Assembly (NCBI GenBank): GCA_944327465.1 | Contig: CALVHH010000002.1 | Span: forward strand, 79,493-143,492 | Reading direction: 5' to 3' | From: an uncultured Clostridia bacterium | Lineage (GTDB): Bacteria; Bacillota; Clostridia; Christensenellales; Borkfalkiaceae | Length of the DNA stretch: 64,000 nucleotides | Shown: piece by piece, positions 17,280 to 26,785 of the stretch | Position numbering within the stretch: the stretch's first letter is position 1 | Layout: every line of letters begins with the position of its first letter | The notes under the pieces: generated by a model | Database searches by the model: none | The model's input: only the letters and a program-made list of their open reading frames with translations | Told to the model about the DNA's origin: nothing | Position numbers and translations under genes: made by a program

Positions 17280-18578
17280 CTAAATCATCTTTTTGTATTC
17301 TTCTATATAGCCGAGTGCCCGCTCCGCAAGGTAGTTATACCTCTCCTTTTTATCGCGTATGCGCTCTTTGGGAGCTTTGAGTATGCCGAAGTTGGCGTTC
17401 ATCGGGGTAAAGTTTGCGTTGGGCGCACTTATGTGCGCCGAGAGTGCGCCGAGCACGCAGACGTTCTGCGGCACAACGGGCTGTCTGCCGCTCAGTTTGG
17501 CGTGCATGTGTATTGCGGCGAGCAGCCCCGAAGCGGCGCTTTCGACATACCCCTCCACGCCCGTTATCTGCCCCGCGAAGAACAGCTTGGGGTCCGACTT
17601 CAAAGAAAAGTCGGCTTTGAGATGCTGCGGGGAATTGATATATGTGTTGCGGTGCATTACGCCGTAGCGCAGAAAGTTGGCGCTCCTCAGGGCGGGTATG
17701 AGCGAAAACACGCGCTTTTGCTCGCCGAATTTTAAATTGGTCTGACAGCCGACGAGGTTGTAAGCCTGACCTTCGGCGTTCTCCTTTCTGAGTTGCAGAA
17801 CGGCATAGAATTTATTGCCGTTTTCATCCCTCAGCCCCACGGGCTTGAAGGGACCGAAGCGGAGCGTATCCGCGCCGCGGGCAGCCATGACTTCGAGCGG
17901 CATGCAGCCTTCGAATATCTCGCCCCGCTCAAATTCGTGCAAGATGGCGCGCTCTGCGCCGACGAGCTCATTTACGAACAGTTCGTACTCCTCCCTCGTC
18001 AGCGGGCAGTTGATGTAGTCGTCGCCTCCCCTGCCGTAGCGGTCGCCTGCGAATGCGCGGGACATATCAATGCTTTCACGCGAGACTATGGGCGCGGACG
18101 CGTCGTAAAAGTGCAGCCCGCCGCCCAGTTTTGCGGCGATATCGGCAGCCAGCGCGTCGCACGTGAGCGGACCCGTGGCTATGATGCACCATTCGTCGTG
18201 CGGCAGCTTTGTGACCTCGCCGCACGTTACGGTTATGTTTTTGTGGCTGCTGACGGCTTGGGTTATATATTGCGCGAACAGTGAGCGGTCGACCGCGAGC
18301 GCACCGCCGGCGGGGACGCTTGTGGCGTCCGCGGCGGAAATTATGAGCGAGCCCAGCCGCCGCATCTCCTCTTTGAGCAGTCCGCAGGCGTTAGTATAGG
18401 GATCGTTGCCTTTGAGCGAGTTGGAGCAGACCAGCTCGCCCAGCCGCTCATCGGAGTGGGCGGGAGTAAAGCGGGCGGGCTTTATATCGACGAGCCGCAC
18501 TCTATGTCCGCGCCCGGCAAGGGCATACGCCGCTTCACAGCCTGCCAGCCCGCCTCCGACCACCATGATTTCAGTCAT
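17280..18578 (-). CDS. trmFO: Folate-dependent tRNA m5U54 methyltransferase
   Basis: An FAD protein that methylates U54 in the T-loop using methylene-tetrahydrofolate. It has 432 residues. The N-terminal FAD motif is VVGGGLAGCEAA, followed by ELVCSNSLKG with the catalytic-region Cys, and the C-terminal FAGQITGVEGYVESAASGL. ATG 18578 is chosen because GGAG is seven bases away; ATG 18584 would be too close. It overlaps topA by eight bases. The topA-trmFO-hslU order matches Bacillota, except that xerC and hslV are missing. Confidence 0.95.
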   Translation of the reverse strand: MTEIMVVGGGLAGCEAAYALAGRGHRVRLVDIKPARFTPAHSDERLGELVCSNSLKGNDPYTNACGLLKEEMRRLGSLIISAADATSVPAGGALAVDRSLFAQYITQAVSSHKNITVTCGEVTKLPHDEWCIIATGPLTCDALAADIAAKLGGGLHFYDASAPIVSRESIDMSRAFAGDRYGRGGDDYINCPLTREEYELFVNELVGAERAILHEFERGEIFEGCMPLEVMAARGADTLRFGPFKPVGLRDENGNKFYAVLQLRKENAEGQAYNLVGCQTNLKFGEQKRVFSLIPALRSANFLRYGVMHRNTYINSPQHLKADFSLKSDPKLFFAGQITGVEGYVESAASGLLAAIHMHAKLSGRQPVVPQNVCVLGALSAHISAPNANFTPMNANFGILKAPKERIRDKKERYNYLAERALGYIEEYKKMI

Positions 18579-20895
18579 TTTCATTCTCCGCGGGCAGGGC
18601 GGCGGTGTATTTGCAGTTCTTATCGGAACACTTTATCTTATCGCCCTTGCGCACGAGATATTTGCCGCATACGGGGCACTTGTCGCCGGTGGGGATATCC
18701 CAGCTCAAAAATTTGCAGGCGGGATAGCCCGTGCAGCCGTAGTAAATTTTTCCGCCCTTAGAGCGCATCCTGCGCATGGGCTTGCCGCATTCGGGACACT
18801 TGCCCTCGGTGCGCTCGTTCTCCTTGGCGCCGCCTTCGGGCGAGCCGACGGGCTGCTTTGCGCCGCAGGATACGCACTCGGTATACGTGCCGTACTTGCC
18901 GTTTTTAATGAGCAGCGCACCGCCGCACGCGGGGCACTTTTTATCGGAAAGCTTTGCGTCGATGGGGAGTATCGTGGAACATTCGGGATAGTTGGGGCAG
19001 GCGAGGAATTTGCCGTAGCGCCCGCTCTTTACCACCATGTTTGCCCCGCACTTGGGGCAGCGCATTTCGGAAACTTCAGCCTGGCTTTCGCTGACTATAT
19101 TAGAGCACTTGGGATAGTTTGAGCAGGCAAGATACTTGCCGTACTTGCCTATGCGGCGTATCATGGGCGAGCCGCACTTTTCGCACTTTATATCCGTCAT
19201 CTCGTCGCCGTCGCAGGCGGCGGTCTTTAAATGTTCGGAAAATCCCGGGTAGAAATCGGCAATTATCTTGTGCCAGTCCACGCCGCCTTCCTCTATCCTG
19301 TCGAGGTCGGCTTCCATGCGGGCGGTGAAGCCCACGTCCATTATGTCCTTGAAGTAGTGCACAAGCATATCGGTTATCTTGTAAGCCACTTCGGTGGGCA
19401 CCATATACTTGCCGTCCTTGACAACGTATTTGCGCTTGTTGAGCACCGAAATTATTGAGGCGTAGGTAGAAGGTCTGCCTATGCCCTTTTCGTCCATCGT
19501 CTTTACGAGCGAGGCGTCGGTGTACCTGAGCGGAGGACGGGTGAACTTCTGCTCCTTTGAAAGCTCGTTGAGGTTGAGTTCGTCGCCCTCGCTGACGGGG
19601 GGGAGCAATTTTGCGCTCTCCTCCTCGTCGCCCTCGCTGACGGTCTGATATGCCGCGGTGAAACCTGCGAACAGCAGCGATTTGCCGCTCGCCTTGAATG
19701 TATAGCCCGCGCTCTCCGCTTCGACCTGCATGGAATTGTACTTAGCTTCAGCCATCTGCGAGGCGACGAAGCGGTCGTATACGAGCTTATATATGTTGTA
19801 GTGCTTTCTGTCGAGATAATTTTTTACGTCGGCGGGCTTTAAGTTGAGATTGATGGGACGGATCGCCTCGTGCGCGTCCTGGGCGCCCTTTTTGGTGGCG
19901 TATATGTTGGGCTTGGCGGGCACGTAATCTTCGCCGTACGTTGCCGCTATGAACTCCCTTGCCGCCTGCTGCGCTTCGGCAGAGATGCGCGTGGAGTCGG
20001 TACGTATATACGTTATCAGCGCTATATGGTCGCCGCCCACGTCCATGCCCTCGTATAAGTGCTGCGCAACGAGCATGGTCTCGGGCGAGGTCATGCCGAA
20101 CTTGTTGGAAGCGTCCTGCTGGAGCGAGGATGTGGTGAAGGGCGCGGGCGCGTGCGACTTTGTCACGCCGCTCTTGACCTTGGTCACCACGAACGAACCT
20201 GCACGCACCTTGGCTTCGACTTCGTCTGCCTGTTCGCGGGTTATTGACTTGCCGCTCTTTTTGAGCTGATACGTTGCCTTAAAGGGCGCGTATTTGGCGG
20301 GCTTATCCTGCAAAAGCGCCGTGAAGACATAGTATTCTTCGGGCACGAACGCGGCTATTTCGCGCTCCCTGTCCACAATGAGGCGGAGCGCGACCGACTG
20401 AACGCGCCCTGCCGAGAGCCCGCTCTGGATGCGGTTATTCAGAAGGGGCGAAAGCTTGTAGCCCACCAGCCTGTCCAGCACCCTGCGCGCCTGCTGAGCG
20501 TCGACAAGGTTATAATCGATTTTTCGGGGGTGCTTTAGGGCGTTTTCGACGGCTTTGGGAGAAATTTCGTTGAACTCCACCCTGTTTTCGCCGTCCTTAT
20601 CCATGCCGAGCACGGTTTGAAGATGCCAAGATATCGCCTCGCCCTCGCGGTCGGGGTCGGTTGCAAGGTAAACTTTGCCCGCCTTTTTCGCCTCTTCGGT
20701 CAGGCGCTTGATTATGTCCTTTTTACTGGGCGTTATCTCGTAGCGGGGCTCAAAATTTTCGCTGACCTTTACGCCGAGAGTGCGCTCGGGCAGGTCGCGG
20801 ACGTGTCCGCCCGAGGCGTCCACTTTGAATTTGCCCTTGAGATACTTTGAAATTGTCTTTGCCTTTGACGGCGATTCAACGATGATGAGATCCAT
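18571..20895 (-). CDS. topA: DNA topoisomerase I
   Basis: Relaxes negative supercoils. It is 774 residues. The TOPRIM domain opens with LIIVESPSKAKTISKYL, and the active-site Tyr is in LITYIRTDSTR. The C-terminus carries five zinc-binding repeats of the CxxC...CxxxxxC type (for example CEKCGSPM, CPKCGANM, CPACGGAL, CPECGKPM, CPVCGKYL), more than the three of E. coli. ATG 20895 has GGAG upstream; longer in-frame starts run into repeat A and lack family similarity. Confidence 0.97.
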   Translation of the reverse strand: MDLIIVESPSKAKTISKYLKGKFKVDASGGHVRDLPERTLGVKVSENFEPRYEITPSKKDIIKRLTEEAKKAGKVYLATDPDREGEAISWHLQTVLGMDKDGENRVEFNEISPKAVENALKHPRKIDYNLVDAQQARRVLDRLVGYKLSPLLNNRIQSGLSAGRVQSVALRLIVDREREIAAFVPEEYYVFTALLQDKPAKYAPFKATYQLKKSGKSITREQADEVEAKVRAGSFVVTKVKSGVTKSHAPAPFTTSSLQQDASNKFGMTSPETMLVAQHLYEGMDVGGDHIALITYIRTDSTRISAEAQQAAREFIAATYGEDYVPAKPNIYATKKGAQDAHEAIRPINLNLKPADVKNYLDRKHYNIYKLVYDRFVASQMAEAKYNSMQVEAESAGYTFKASGKSLLFAGFTAAYQTVSEGDEEESAKLLPPVSEGDELNLNELSKEQKFTRPPLRYTDASLVKTMDEKGIGRPSTYASIISVLNKRKYVVKDGKYMVPTEVAYKITDMLVHYFKDIMDVGFTARMEADLDRIEEGGVDWHKIIADFYPGFSEHLKTAACDGDEMTDIKCEKCGSPMIRRIGKYGKYLACSNYPKCSNIVSESQAEVSEMRCPKCGANMVVKSGRYGKFLACPNYPECSTILPIDAKLSDKKCPACGGALLIKNGKYGTYTECVSCGAKQPVGSPEGGAKENERTEGKCPECGKPMRRMRSKGGKIYYGCTGYPACKFLSWDIPTGDKCPVCGKYLVRKGDKIKCSDKNCKYTAALPAENEND

Positions 20896-20911
20896 GATAA
20901 AACTCCGTTTT

Positions 20912-21064
20912 ATTAACGCAAGTGTTGCCTTGGGGCGGCTGCCACTTGACGAAATATTGGCTCCCTTTAGCAAAGGGAGCTGCCGAACGCAGTGAGGCTG
21001 AAGGATTTGCCCCCACAGAAATGCGGTCGGATTTTTAGAATTGCTGCTTTCGGATAATCTTACA
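20912..21064. repeat. Interspersed repeat family A, copy 2
   Basis: Matches 381-543 block for block and sits directly upstream of the topA SD. The gap 20896-21470 holds only this, a family B copy and unrecognised sequence (21065-21264) with the same GC-rich style. Confidence 0.85.
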
Positions 21065-21264
21065 TTATCTCTTAAGGGCAAATCCCCCCTTGGCTTGCTG
21101 TCGCAATCCGTCCTTCTCAAACGGCGTAATGACAGCGCCGTTTTCGGTCACCGCTCGCGCTCTCTTTTGCGCTCGCTCACCTCGCACGGCTAAACAGCGG
21201 GTGTCCGCTGTTTAGAGGACTCCGTGCTCGTCCTTTGCTGAATGGGGGCTCGTAAAAGGATTAC

Positions 21265-21412
21265 TCCCCTTTTGTCCGTCGCTGACGCTCCGAGATTTCT
21301 CCGCTCCGCGCTACGCGCTTCGGTCGAAATGACAAAATGGGGAAGTGGTCGACTTACCTCGCCTTGTCATTTCGAGCGCAGTCGAGAAATCTGACTGCAT
21401 GACGCGGTCGAC
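21265..21412. repeat. Interspersed repeat family B copy
   Basis: Contains CTTTTGTCCGTCGCTGACG, AGATTTCTCCGCTCCGCGC, TCGGTCGAAATGACAAA and then GTCATTTCGAGCGCAGTCG. Nearly identical blocks recur at 45618-45814. Confidence 0.85.
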
Positions 21413-21470
21413 GGAGCGCAAAGCGCAATTCGTTTTCTTTCCCTTTTTGCCGCTTCTCTTCGCGCAAATA

Positions 21471-22535
21471 CTATACCGCGGTATAATTGTTGCCGCCGCT
21501 GCGAACGGCGAGCCCCTTTATTTCCAGCGCGGAAAGTATTGTCACCGCCTGAAACACCTTCATACCAACGGCGGCGGCTATGTGCTGTATGTGTGCGCTG
21601 CCGTTTTCGCGAAGGTACGAAATTATCTGCCGTTCTTCCGCCGTAAGGTCGCTGTGCCCCGTTTGGCTTTCCAGCCCGAATGCGGCGAGTATATCTTCGG
21701 CGCCCTGACAGAGCGCGGCGCCGTTTTTGATGAGGGCGTTGCTGCCCTCGCCGGACGTTATGCCTATGGAATGGGGCAGGGCAAAGACCTCCCTGCCGTA
21801 GTCCGCCGCATAGCCGGCAGTGATGAGCGCACCGCTGCGCTTGGGCGCGGAAACTACCAGCACGCCCCTGCACATGCCCGCAATTACGCGGTTGCGCACG
21901 GTGAACATGTATCTTAAAACTGACACGTGCGGCTGCCACTCGGATATGGTCACGCCGCGGTCTTCGACTTCGCGCAGCATGCCCTCTGCCGAAGGCGGCA
22001 TTTTATCGTGCCCGCCCGGAAGGACGCATACCACATTGCCCGAAGGCAGGGCGCCGCGCACGGCTGCGGTATCGGCGCCGTCGGCTATGCCCGTGACGAC
22101 AGTCATATGGCGTGAAACTTCGCCCGAAATGCGCTTACATGCGGCTATGGTCGCCGCGGAAGTGCGGCGCGAACCGACTATGCCAAAACAGTCGCCCTTT
22201 AAAAGCTGCGTGTTTCCCCTGCAATAGAGCACGAGCGGCGGCACGGGGATGTGCCCAAGCAGTCGCGGATAGCACTCGCCGCCCGCTGTCACACATGTGA
22301 TGCCCCGCTCTTCAAGCCCGTCTATAAGGCGGGAGCGATAGTCGCCGTTTGTAAATTTTGCTATCAGTTTATTATATACTCCGCCGCCGAGGCTTTTAAT
22401 CAGCATATCGGCATATTTTGTGTGTTCGGCGTGTTTTTCATCTGCCGCACACAAAAACTGCCGCTTCTGATTGTAGTTGAGCTCTTCGAAGCTGTCGGCG
22501 ACAACGGTATCAGTTTGACTCTTTGTAAGATTCAT
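21471..22535 (-). CDS. dprA: DNA-processing protein A
   Basis: Loads RecA on incoming single-stranded DNA during transformation. It is 354 residues. The Rossmann-like core has GIVGSRRTS, TGIADGADTAA and GALITAGYA, followed by a C-terminal winged helix (ERQIISYLRENGSAHIQ). Its ATG shares a base with the yifB stop (TGATG), so the two are coupled. The yifB/comM-dprA pair is a common competence-linked arrangement. The N-terminal ~60 residues are a divergent helical extension. Confidence 0.94.
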   Translation of the reverse strand: MNLTKSQTDTVVADSFEELNYNQKRQFLCAADEKHAEHTKYADMLIKSLGGGVYNKLIAKFTNGDYRSRLIDGLEERGITCVTAGGECYPRLLGHIPVPPLVLYCRGNTQLLKGDCFGIVGSRRTSAATIAACKRISGEVSRHMTVVTGIADGADTAAVRGALPSGNVVCVLPGGHDKMPPSAEGMLREVEDRGVTISEWQPHVSVLRYMFTVRNRVIAGMCRGVLVVSAPKRSGALITAGYAADYGREVFALPHSIGITSGEGSNALIKNGAALCQGAEDILAAFGLESQTGHSDLTAEERQIISYLRENGSAHIQHIAAAVGMKVFQAVTILSALEIKGLAVRSGGNNYTAV

Positions 22536-24055
22536 CAGTCTTTTGCGTCGTAGCGGCGATAGCTCGTCGCCTCTAAAATGTGTTCGGGCAGGATCTCGGG
22601 CGAGAGGTCGAGGTCGGCTATGGTGCGGGCGACCTTTATTATCCTGGAACGGGCGCGGGCGGACAGCGACAGCCGTTCAAACGCGCCGCGGAGGATGTCC
22701 TCGCACCCCCGCGAAAGGCGGCAGTATTTTTTTATTTCGCCTTCGCCCATGCTTGCATTCGTGCGGGTCGAACCGAAGCGCTCGCGCTGGATGGCGCGGG
22801 CGCGCTCGACGCGCTTTTTAATGTCGGCGCTGCTTTCTCCGCCGCCTTCATCGGCGAGTTCATCGTACTTTACGCCGTCCACTTCCACCTGAAGGTCTAT
22901 TCTGTCCAGCAGGGGACCGGATATCTTTGCGCGGTATCTCCTTATCTGCGCGGGGGTGCAGGTGCACTCCTTGTACGACGAGCCAAGGTTGCCGCACGGG
23001 CAGGGGTTCATGCTGGCACACAGCATGAAATCGGCGGGGAACGTGACCGCGCCGCCCGCACGCGTGACGGTTATCACCCTGTCTTCGAGGGGCTGGCGGA
23101 GCGATTCGAGCGCCTGGCGGGAATATTCGGGCAGTTCGTCCAAAAACAGCACGCCCTTGTGCGCCTTTGAAATTTCGCCCGGGCGTATCTTGGCATTGCC
23201 GCCGCCGCACAGCGACGCCGTGGTTGCGGTGTGGTGGGGAGTGCGGAAGGGGCGGAGCGATATTATGCCCTCGCCGCCCAGCTCGCCCGCCACCGAGTGT
23301 ATCTGCGTCACTTCGAGCGCCTCTTCAAACGTCAGATCGGGCATGATCGTGGGTATGCAGCGCGCAAGCATAGTCTTGCCCGCGCCCGGAGGACCCGATA
23401 AGAGTATGTTGTGCCCGCCGGCAACGGCTATTTCGAGGGCGCGCTTTGCCACCGCCTGACCCTTTACAAGCGACATATCGGTGCCGTAACGGGCGCACTC
23501 AAGGGCGGCGGAAAAGCTTTTGGCAGGCACGGGCTGCAGCTCTTCTTCGCCCGAAATGAACCTGAGCACCTGCGAAAGGCTGTCGACCGCGTAGGCTTCA
23601 ATGCCTTCGATATACGCCGCCTCGTTGGCGTTGGCGCAGGGAATGATAAAGCGGGTAAAGCCCTGCCTTTTTGCCGAAATGAGGACGGGAAGTACGCCCG
23701 ACACTGAACGGACAGAGCCGTCGAGGGCGAGTTCGCCCAGAATGACCGTACCGGAAGTATCCGCCCCGACGAGCTGTCCGCTCGCCTTTATTACGGCGAC
23801 GGCGATGGGCAGGTCGTAGTGGCTGCCTTCCTTTTTTATGTCGGCAGGGGCGAGGTTTACCGTCACCCTGTTGACGGGAAAGTGCAGCCGCGAATTGCGC
23901 ACTGCGGAGTTGACCCTCTCCCTGCTCTCCTTTACCGCGGCGTCGGGCAGCCCGACCACTTCGAACGCAGTCATGCCCTTGTTTATATCCGCTTCGACTT
24001 CTACAGGTACGCCCTCGAGCCCGACGAGCGCAAAACTCATTACCTTTGCAAGCAT
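22535..24055 (-). CDS. yifB: YifB/ComM family Mg-chelatase-like AAA+ ATPase
   Basis: A 506-residue homologue of ComM, a helicase that promotes branch migration during transformation. It has an N-terminal Lon-protease-like fold domain (SFALVGLEGVPVEVEADI), Walker A GPPGAGKT, Walker B GVLFLDELPE and a zinc-like CPCG pair in MNPCPCGNLG. ATG 24055 follows a weak GGGG SD. The gene overlaps dprA. A GC-rich hairpin at 24077-24113 lies in its leader. Confidence 0.94.
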   Translation of the reverse strand: MLAKVMSFALVGLEGVPVEVEADINKGMTAFEVVGLPDAAVKESRERVNSAVRNSRLHFPVNRVTVNLAPADIKKEGSHYDLPIAVAVIKASGQLVGADTSGTVILGELALDGSVRSVSGVLPVLISAKRQGFTRFIIPCANANEAAYIEGIEAYAVDSLSQVLRFISGEEELQPVPAKSFSAALECARYGTDMSLVKGQAVAKRALEIAVAGGHNILLSGPPGAGKTMLARCIPTIMPDLTFEEALEVTQIHSVAGELGGEGIISLRPFRTPHHTATTASLCGGGNAKIRPGEISKAHKGVLFLDELPEYSRQALESLRQPLEDRVITVTRAGGAVTFPADFMLCASMNPCPCGNLGSSYKECTCTPAQIRRYRAKISGPLLDRIDLQVEVDGVKYDELADEGGGESSADIKKRVERARAIQRERFGSTRTNASMGEGEIKKYCRLSRGCEDILRGAFERLSLSARARSRIIKVARTIADLDLSPEILPEHILEATSYRRYDAKD

Positions 24056-24076
24056 TTTATCCCCCGATTTTTTACC

Positions 24077-24113
24077 GCCGCCCGTGCGCGGCGGACTGCC
24101 GCGCACGGGCGGC
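24077..24113 (-). other. Leader hairpin between rplS and yifB
   Basis: A 16-bp stem with a 5-base loop (24077-24092 with 24098-24113), without a U-tract. Confidence 0.5.
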
Positions 24114-24139
24114 AACTATAACCGTAAACACAAAAATTC

Positions 24140-24168
24140 AAAAGCTCCCGCGCATGGCGGGAGCTTTT
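24140..24168 (-). terminator. rplS terminator
   Basis: A 12-bp stem AAAAGCTCCCGC with its complement around a 5-base loop. It ends in a T-run on either strand, just past the rplS stop. Confidence 0.85.
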
Positions 24169-24173
24169 TTAAA

Positions 24174-24518
24174 TTACTTGACTTCCTTTATTTTTGCAGC
24201 CTTGCCGGTGAGACCGCGCAGATAGTAGAGCTTAGCCCTTCTGACCTTGCCCTTCTTTACTACGCTTATCGATGCGATCTTGGGCGAATGCACGGGGAAA
24301 GTCCTTTCGACGCCTACGCCGAAAGAAAGCCTTCTTACCGTGAAGCTCTCCCTGATGCCGCCATGCTTTTTGGCAATGACAACGCCTTCGAAATTCTGGA
24401 TCCTCTCCTTGGTACCTTCAATGACCTTGAAGCCGACCCTGACGGTATCGCCGACGTTGAATGCGGGGATGCTCTCCTTCATGCCTTCCTTTTCGATAGC
24501 TTCTACCAAACCTTTCAT
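24174..24518 (-). CDS. rplS: Ribosomal protein L19
   Basis: A 114-residue large-subunit protein at the subunit interface. The family core [50 protein letters not shown] is intact. ATG 24518 follows a perfect AGGAGG. L19 normally follows trmD directly; here it has its own promoter and terminator and sits three genes further on. Confidence 0.96.
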   Translation of the reverse strand: MKGLVEAIEKEGMKESIPAFNVGDTVRVGFKVIEGTKERIQNFEGVVIAKKHGGIRESFTVRRLSFGVGVERTFPVHSPKIASISVVKKGKVRRAKLYYLRGLTGKAAKIKEVK

Positions 24519-24577
24519 TTTTGACCTCCTGTATGTAAAGCGGGCGCACCCGCCCTGTAAATTTATTGAGCTTTTAT

Positions 24578-24606
24578 ATCTTAACAGACTTAAAAGCAAA
24601 TTGCAA
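24578..24606 (-). promoter_or_regulatory. rplS promoter
   Basis: TTGCAA (24601-24606), 17 bases, TAAGAT (24578-24583) on the minus strand. The leader contains a small GCGGGCGCACCCGC hairpin (24540-24553) that might be an L19 autoregulatory element, which is unproven. Confidence 0.6.
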
Positions 24607-24742
24607 GCTATTTTAAGGGGTGTGTCGCAATTTTCACAAAAGAAAATTTCAGCGCAGCCGCCTACCACTTTTTACACGCCCGCGGCAATAAAACCTGCTA
24701 TACAATATATATAATATATTCCACCGCCGGCGGCGGGGAATA

Positions 24743-25096
24743 TTAAGCCGTGAAGGCGTTTTCGATATGGTTTATGCCGCCTTTGTAAACTTCGATGATA
24801 TCGAAGCGAACGACCACGTCGATCGTCCTGCCCGAAAAATAATAGCGGGCGGCGTTTATGTACCTGCGCCTGCGGTCGCCGCGCACAGCCTCGTTGGGCT
24901 GCCCGAATGCGTCGGAAGTGCGCGTCTTTACCTCGATAAAGGCGAGCACCTGCCCCTTGGACGCAATTATGTCCACTTCTCCGAAGGGCGTTTTAAAGTT
25001 GCGCTCGGCTATTTTATATCCGTTTTTCTTTAAAAACCGCACCGCTCTGCCCTCGCCCGAAAAGCCCAGACGGCGCTTTATGCCGTTTATTGCCAT
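24743..25096 (-). CDS. yraN: YraN family (UPF0102) putative nuclease-fold protein
   Basis: A 117-residue member of a widespread restriction-endonuclease-like family of uncertain role. GEVDII, AFIEVKTR and the basic RRRRYINAA helix are the conserved catalytic-type residues (Asp, Glu-x-Lys). It overlaps rnhB by ten bases, a conserved neighbourhood (rnhB-yraN). Confidence 0.92.
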   Translation of the reverse strand: MAINGIKRRLGFSGEGRAVRFLKKNGYKIAERNFKTPFGEVDIIASKGQVLAFIEVKTRTSDAFGQPNEAVRGDRRRRYINAARYYFSGRTIDVVVRFDIIEVYKGGINHIENAFTA

Positions 25097-25683
25097 TTTT
25101 TTGTAAAGCTCCTGCGGTGTATGGGCGTGAGACCCAGCCTGCGTATGGCGTCGATGTGCGCCGCGGTGCCGTAGCCGGCGTTTTTTTCAAAGCCGTACCC
25201 GGGATATACCGCGGCATATTCCGCCATCAGCGCGTCCCTTTCGACCTTGGCTATGACCGACGCCGCGCCTATGCAATAGCAGCTCGCGTCGCCCTTTATG
25301 ATGCTCTCCTGCGGGACGCAGATATCGAGCGTCATGTTGCCGTCCGTCAGCACAAAGTCGGGCGGGATCTTGAGGCTCTCTACGGCGTTTTTCATGCACA
25401 GCCGCGTAGCCTGAAGTATGTTGATCCGGTCGATCACCTGCGGTTCAACGCGGCATATTGCCCAGGCAATCGCCTTTTGCTTTATCTTTTCGGCGAGCTC
25501 TCTGCGCCGCGACGGCGCAAGCTTTTTGCTGTCGTCCACCCCCTCTATCAAATCGTCCGGGGGCATTATCACGGCGGCGCAGACGACGGGTCCCGCCAGC
25601 GGTCCCCTCCCTACCTCGTCGACGCCGCACACATATTCAAAGCCCTGAGCGTGCAGAGCGTTTTCGCGATAAAGTTTGTCCAT
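25087..25683 (-). CDS. rnhB: Ribonuclease HII
   Basis: Removes ribonucleotides from DNA and RNA primers. It is 198 residues. The catalytic acids are visible in GVDEVGRGPLAGPVV, DDSKKL, LTDGNM and the C-terminal AAHIDAIRRLG region; ASVIAKVERD is also conserved. It begins one base after rbgA ends. Confidence 0.96.
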   Translation of the reverse strand: MDKLYRENALHAQGFEYVCGVDEVGRGPLAGPVVCAAVIMPPDDLIEGVDDSKKLAPSRRRELAEKIKQKAIAWAICRVEPQVIDRINILQATRLCMKNAVESLKIPPDFVLTDGNMTLDICVPQESIIKGDASCYCIGAASVIAKVERDALMAEYAAVYPGYGFEKNAGYGTAAHIDAIRRLGLTPIHRRSFTKKWQ

Positions 25684-25684
25684 T

Positions 25685-26539
25685 TTAAAATTCGATCCCG
25701 TCGCAGTCGCTCAGTTTATCGAGAGTAACGGCGCCCAGCCTGCCCTTGCGGAAGTCATCCAGGACGGCGCGTTCGCCGCGCTCGTAGTCATACTCGCCTC
25801 CGCGCAGTATAAACGCACGGCGGCGGCAGATATCTTCGAGCATTTCAAGGGGCGTACCCGTAGATATGCCGTACCGCTTTTTGAGATTTTCGGGATACTC
25901 TGCCGCCATAAAGTCCAGAAGGGCGAGCGAGACGTCGTCGAGGTCGAGGATGTCGTCGTTGATGCTGCCGGCAAAGGCGAGCCGCAGCGCAAACGTCTGG
26001 TTTTCGAACGCGGGCGGAGTGGTGCCGGGTGTATCCAAAAGCTCGAACCCGTCGCAGCGTATCCACTGCTTGCCGCGGGTGACGCCCGCCTTGTCGCCCG
26101 TGACGGCGCGCTTTTCGCGGGAGAGCAGGTTGATGAGCGTGCTCTTGCCCGTGTTGGGCACGCCGCACACCATGAAGCGGAATATTTTATTGTAGCCCTT
26201 GGCGAGATTTTTTTGCTGCTTATGCGCTATGAGCGAAGCAATTGCCCCCGTAATATCCCGCCGCGAATTGGCATTGACTGCGTTGAGCTTTATGCACGCG
26301 GCGCCGCGCGAGCGGATTAACTTTACAAATTCATCCGTCGCAGCGTCGGCAAGGTCGCACTTGTTCAAAACATATAGTACGGGGCGGGAGGCGAATGTCT
26401 TTTTTAGATTTTTGTTGTACGACGAAACGGGACAGCGGGCGTCGAGCACATATATTATGCCGTCGCACACGCCCACGCTGTCCTCCATCATGCGCATTGC
26501 CTTGGTCATATGACCGGGGAACCATTGAATGTGTTTCAT
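25685..26539 (-). CDS. rbgA: Ribosome biogenesis GTPase A
   Basis: A circularly permuted GTPase needed for late 50S assembly. It is 284 residues. The motif order is permuted: G4 NKCD comes before G1 GVPNTGKST and G3 DTPGTTPP. The N-terminus IQWFPGHMTKA is typical, and a C-terminal RNA-binding domain follows. It heads the rbgA-rnhB-yraN operon. Confidence 0.96.
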   Translation of the reverse strand: MKHIQWFPGHMTKAMRMMEDSVGVCDGIIYVLDARCPVSSYNKNLKKTFASRPVLYVLNKCDLADAATDEFVKLIRSRGAACIKLNAVNANSRRDITGAIASLIAHKQQKNLAKGYNKIFRFMVCGVPNTGKSTLINLLSREKRAVTGDKAGVTRGKQWIRCDGFELLDTPGTTPPAFENQTFALRLAFAGSINDDILDLDDVSLALLDFMAAEYPENLKKRYGISTGTPLEMLEDICRRRAFILRGGEYDYERGERAVLDDFRKGRLGAVTLDKLSDCDGIEF

Positions 26540-26570
26540 AGCAAGTTGTTGCGGTAAAAATTATAAAGAC

Positions 26571-26700
26571 TTGTCATTTCGAGCGCAGTCGAGAAATCTA
26601 ACAGTAAAAATCGGCCGCCCCATTTTGTCGGGCGCATTCGCGCCAAGATTTCTCCGCGTTGGTCGAAATGACAAAAGGAAGAGCTGTCCGAAATGACAAA
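26571..26700. repeat. Interspersed repeat family B copy
   Basis: TTGTCATTTCGAGCGCAGTC, GAGAAATCT, then AGATTTCTCCGCGTTGG and GTCGAAATGACAAAAGG in opposite orientation. It splits trmD from rbgA. Confidence 0.8.
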
Positions 26701-26785
26701 AGAAAGAGCTGTCCGCGCGCCGACATCGTAAAAACGACGCGGCAGATTCGCGGAGCGCGGTGCAGCGTAACGCTGCGCGCGCAGT

